Below are positions 7,016-8,619 of a DNA stretch of 8,619 nt, one piece after another (position 1 is the first letter of the stretch; every line of letters begins with the position of its first letter). This stretch comes from JBOGWY01 sp050694015 (GTDB taxonomy: Bacteria > Actinomycetota > CADDZG01 > WHSQ01). The notes beneath the pieces are model-generated. The model worked only from the letters and a program-made list of their open reading frames with translations, made no database searches and was not told where the DNA came from. Location of the stretch: contig JBOGWY010000155.1 in NCBI GenBank assembly GCA_050694015.1, positions 1-8,619 on the forward strand. The letters run 5' to 3'. A program made the translations under genes and the position numbers.

Positions 7016-7594
7016 ATGGACGCCGCGGTAACGACCGAAGAACCAACCGTCGAGAAGGAGAAGAAGGGGCTCGGGCGCGTCGCGCTCCCGGCCCTCGTCG
7101 CGGCACTCGTTATCGCTCTGTCGGCGGCAGGGGCGTTCGCGTTCCTGTGGGTGCGCGATTCCGAGACCGATGCGGCCGACGTCGACACGTATCTGTCGAG
7201 CGAGGCGAGCGCCGTGGATCGCACCGCCACCAGGGTCGTGACGCTTCTGAGCAACTACGACGCGACGAACATCGACGCTGTGGTCGAGGAGATGCTGAGC
7301 ATCACCACCGGCAGTTTCCGTAAGGACTACGAGGAGACCTTCGAAGCCGGCTTCGGCGACGCGATCAAGGAGGCATCGACCTCGGCACGCGGCGAGATCC
7401 TGTCGGGGCCCGATATCTCGTTCCGCTCGGGAGACGAAGCCGTCGCGGTCGTGCGCGTCAGCCAGACGATCCAGAACAACCGCAACCCCGCCGGCCGGAC
7501 CTACGTGGACGTGATGCAGCTGACGTTGATCAAGACCTCGAGCGGCGAATGGAAAGCCGACCGCGTCGAGATCCTAGGCGGCCAAGAAACCTAG
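7016..7594 (+). CDS. Mce-associated membrane protein
   Basis: This 192-residue protein begins MDAAVTTEEPTVEKEKKG, a charged cytoplasmic segment, followed by one membrane helix at about 22-46 ending in FLWVRD. The outer domain, about 50-192, has a helical first half (LSNYDATNIDAVVEEML) and a beta-rich second half (AVAVVRVSQTI, TYVDVMQLTLIK, GEWKADRVEILG). This pattern, and the size, match the Mce-associated proteins encoded after mceF in actinobacteria, whose outer part resembles an NTF2/SnoaL-like fold. Related proteins in mycobacteria help stabilise or assemble Mce complexes. ATG 7016 has no clear Shine-Dalgarno sequence. An ATG at 7008 is in another frame. There are no cysteines. It is probably co-transcribed with mceF, given the 23-base gap. 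The family assignment comes from architecture and position, not from a diagnostic motif. Confidence 0.82.
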   Translation: MDAAVTTEEPTVEKEKKGLGRVALPALVAALVIALSAAGAFAFLWVRDSETDAADVDTYLSSEASAVDRTATRVVTLLSNYDATNIDAVVEEMLSITTGSFRKDYEETFEAGFGDAIKEASTSARGEILSGPDISFRSGDEAVAVVRVSQTIQNNRNPAGRTYVDVMQLTLIKTSSGEWKADRVEILGGQET

Positions 7595-7625
7595 TGCCCG
7601 CCGAACTTTGCTAACTCAGCTACAC

Positions 7626-7654
7626 GTGAGCGCGCTCTGACACGCGCGGTTCAC
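7626..7654. terminator. Possible bidirectional terminator hairpin between convergent genes
   Basis: In the 71-base gap (7595-7665) between the two convergent genes, GTGA (7626-7629) plus GCGCG (7630-7634) can pair with CGCGC (7643-7647) plus TCAC (7651-7654), with an 8-base loop and a 3-base bulge. No T-run follows on either strand, so this is not a standard intrinsic terminator. Hairpins without a T-run between convergent genes are common in GC-rich actinobacteria. The call rests on location and an imperfect stem. Nothing else is recognisable in the gap. Confidence 0.3.
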
Positions 7655-7665
7655 CCGAGTTTCGC

Positions 7666-8619
7666 TTACTTGTTGCCGAAGGTTTCCACTAGGGCCTGGT
7701 AGTTCTCGAACATCCGCTCCGGCTTGGGGCCGTACCACGGGCCCGCGACCATGAGTCGGTCGACTCCGGTCTCGCGCCCCCACGCCTCGGCCTTGTCGCG
7801 ACATTCGTCGGCCGGGCCGGCGATCGCCATCTCGTCGCACAGGTCGTCGTCGATCAGCTCGATCATCCGCTCGTGGTCCTTCTTCTCGAACGCGTCGCGC
7901 AAGTCGGGAACGATGTGCGCCTTGCCGTGTAGCTCGAGGATCGGTGAGTAGGTACGCGTGGTCGAGTAGAACGCGAGTTGGAGCTTGACCTCGCGGCGAG
8001 CCGCCTCGACATCGTCTGAGATCGCGATCATCCAGTCTGTGGTGAGGTTGCACTCGTCGGGCTTGCGGCCGGCGCGTTCGGCCCCCTCGGCGATCGCCGG
8101 CTTCGTTACCTCTTGTAGGTACTTAGGAGACGACAGCGGGTGCGCGAGGAGCCCGTCGGCGACCTCTCCGCAAATGCGCGACATGATCTTGCCCACCGCG
8201 GCGAAGTAGATCGGCACGTCGCGTGGCGGGGGCTGTCGCTTGCCGCCGAAGACGGGACGACTCACGTTGTAGAAGCGGCCGATGTGCTTGACGTCGTCGC
8301 CGCGATTCGCGGCCCACACGATGCGCATCGCTTCGGCGTACTCCTTGATCTTGGGAGCCGGGTGCTCGAAGGGGACCGAGAAACGCTCTTCGTTGATCCT
8401 CTTCACCTGGGTCCCGAGCCCGCATACGAAGCGGCCGCCCGACAGCTCGTCGAGGTCGGCGGCCTCCATCGCCGTGATCGTCGGCGAACGAGGGAACGCC
8501 AGCGCGATCGAGGTGCCGACCTTGATCTTGCTGGTTGCCTGGATCGCGACCGATGCCGTGACGAAGGCGCTGTTCTGCGTCTCGGCCGCCCAGCACGACT
8601 CGAACCCGGCGTCCTCGAC
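7666..8619 (-). CDS. F420-dependent luciferase-like (LLM class) oxidoreductase, N-terminus missing
   Basis: The frame is open from the right edge to a TAA (complement of 7666-7668) and shows 317 residues, starting VEDAGFESCWAAET. The ATG at 8469 is internal, because strong family sequence continues upstream of it, so the gene runs off the window and lacks perhaps 20 residues. Hallmarks in order are GFESCWAAETQNSAF, KIKVGTSIALAFPRSP, LDELSGGRFVCGLGTQV, ERFSVP, EYAEAMRIVW, the mid-protein strand DVPIYFAAVG, then GEVADGLLAHPLSSP. This order is that of bacterial-luciferase-fold enzymes using reduced F420, and resembles the MSMEG_2256-type subfamily of mycobacteria. The substrate is unknown. It faces the mce operon and so is not part of it. 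An FMN-dependent relative cannot be fully excluded, but the actinobacterial setting favours F420. Confidence 0.9.
   Translation of the reverse strand, partial: VEDAGFESCWAAETQNSAFVTASVAIQATSKIKVGTSIALAFPRSPTITAMEAADLDELSGGRFVCGLGTQVKRINEERFSVPFEHPAPKIKEYAEAMRIVWAANRGDDVKHIGRFYNVSRPVFGGKRQPPPRDVPIYFAAVGKIMSRICGEVADGLLAHPLSSPKYLQEVTKPAIAEGAERAGRKPDECNLTTDWMIAISDDVEAARREVKLQLAFYSTTRTYSPILELHGKAHIVPDLRDAFEKKDHERMIELIDDDLCDEMAIAGPADECRDKAEAWGRETGVDRLMVAGPWYGPKPERMFENYQALVETFGNK

Noticed and set aside
5724..7106. Very long open frame on the - strand opposite mceF
   Set aside because: Its length comes from GC-rich third positions of mceF. The translation is low-complexity Arg/Ala/Leu/Val with no recognisable domain.
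8467..8469. ATG that would give a short 267-residue oxidoreductase
   Set aside because: Sequence upstream continues in frame with clear family features (GFESCWAAET, KIKVGTSIALAFPRSP), so this Met is internal.
1..8619. Search for CRISPR arrays, tRNA or rRNA genes, insertion sequences, toxin-antitoxin or phage genes
   Set aside because: No spaced direct repeats, terminal inverted repeats, transposase or RNA-gene signatures were seen by eye. Coding sequence fills nearly the whole window.

Overview
The window looks like chromosomal DNA of a GC-rich actinobacterium. It carries almost all of one mce ("mammalian cell entry") lipid-transport operon on the + strand, followed by a convergent gene for an F420-dependent, luciferase-like oxidoreductase on the - strand. 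An actinobacterium is inferred from four things: the yrbE/six-mce/Mce-associated-protein order, the use of an F420-type enzyme, the frequent GTG starts and the GC-rich third codon positions. The sequence alone does not fix the class. A non-mycobacterial lineage such as Acidimicrobiia is possible but is only a guess.

Layout. Bases 1-87 are the last 28 codons of a YrbE/MlaE permease. Six Mce/MlaD-family genes follow, named here by position: mceA (to 1274), mceB (1271-2266), mceC (2263-3243), mceD (3236-4720), mceE (4717-5781) and mceF (5778-6992). Each of the five junctions between mce genes overlaps by 4 or 8 bases. Five of the proteins have one N-terminal membrane helix. The fifth, MceE, is instead a probable lipoprotein, as in the classical mycobacterial arrangement. 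A Mce-associated membrane protein (7016-7594) ends the operon. A 71-base gap with a weak hairpin separates it from the oxidoreductase (7666-8619, - strand), which runs off the right edge and lacks its N-terminus.

How the genes work together. By family knowledge, two YrbE permeases and an MlaF-type ATPase power a channel made by one copy each of MceA-F. Their MCE domains form a ring and their long C-terminal helices form a tube that carries hydrophobic substrates (fatty acids, sterols or other lipids) across the envelope. Mce-associated proteins support the assembly. The ATPase and the rest of the YrbE genes are not in the window, and the substrate cannot be read from the sequence.

This is a recognisable system rather than a new one. 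The details most worth a second look are mceA, which has a good Shine-Dalgarno sequence placed in front of an ATA codon; a cysteine pair near the C-terminus of every one of the six Mce proteins; and the long charged C-terminal extension of MceD.
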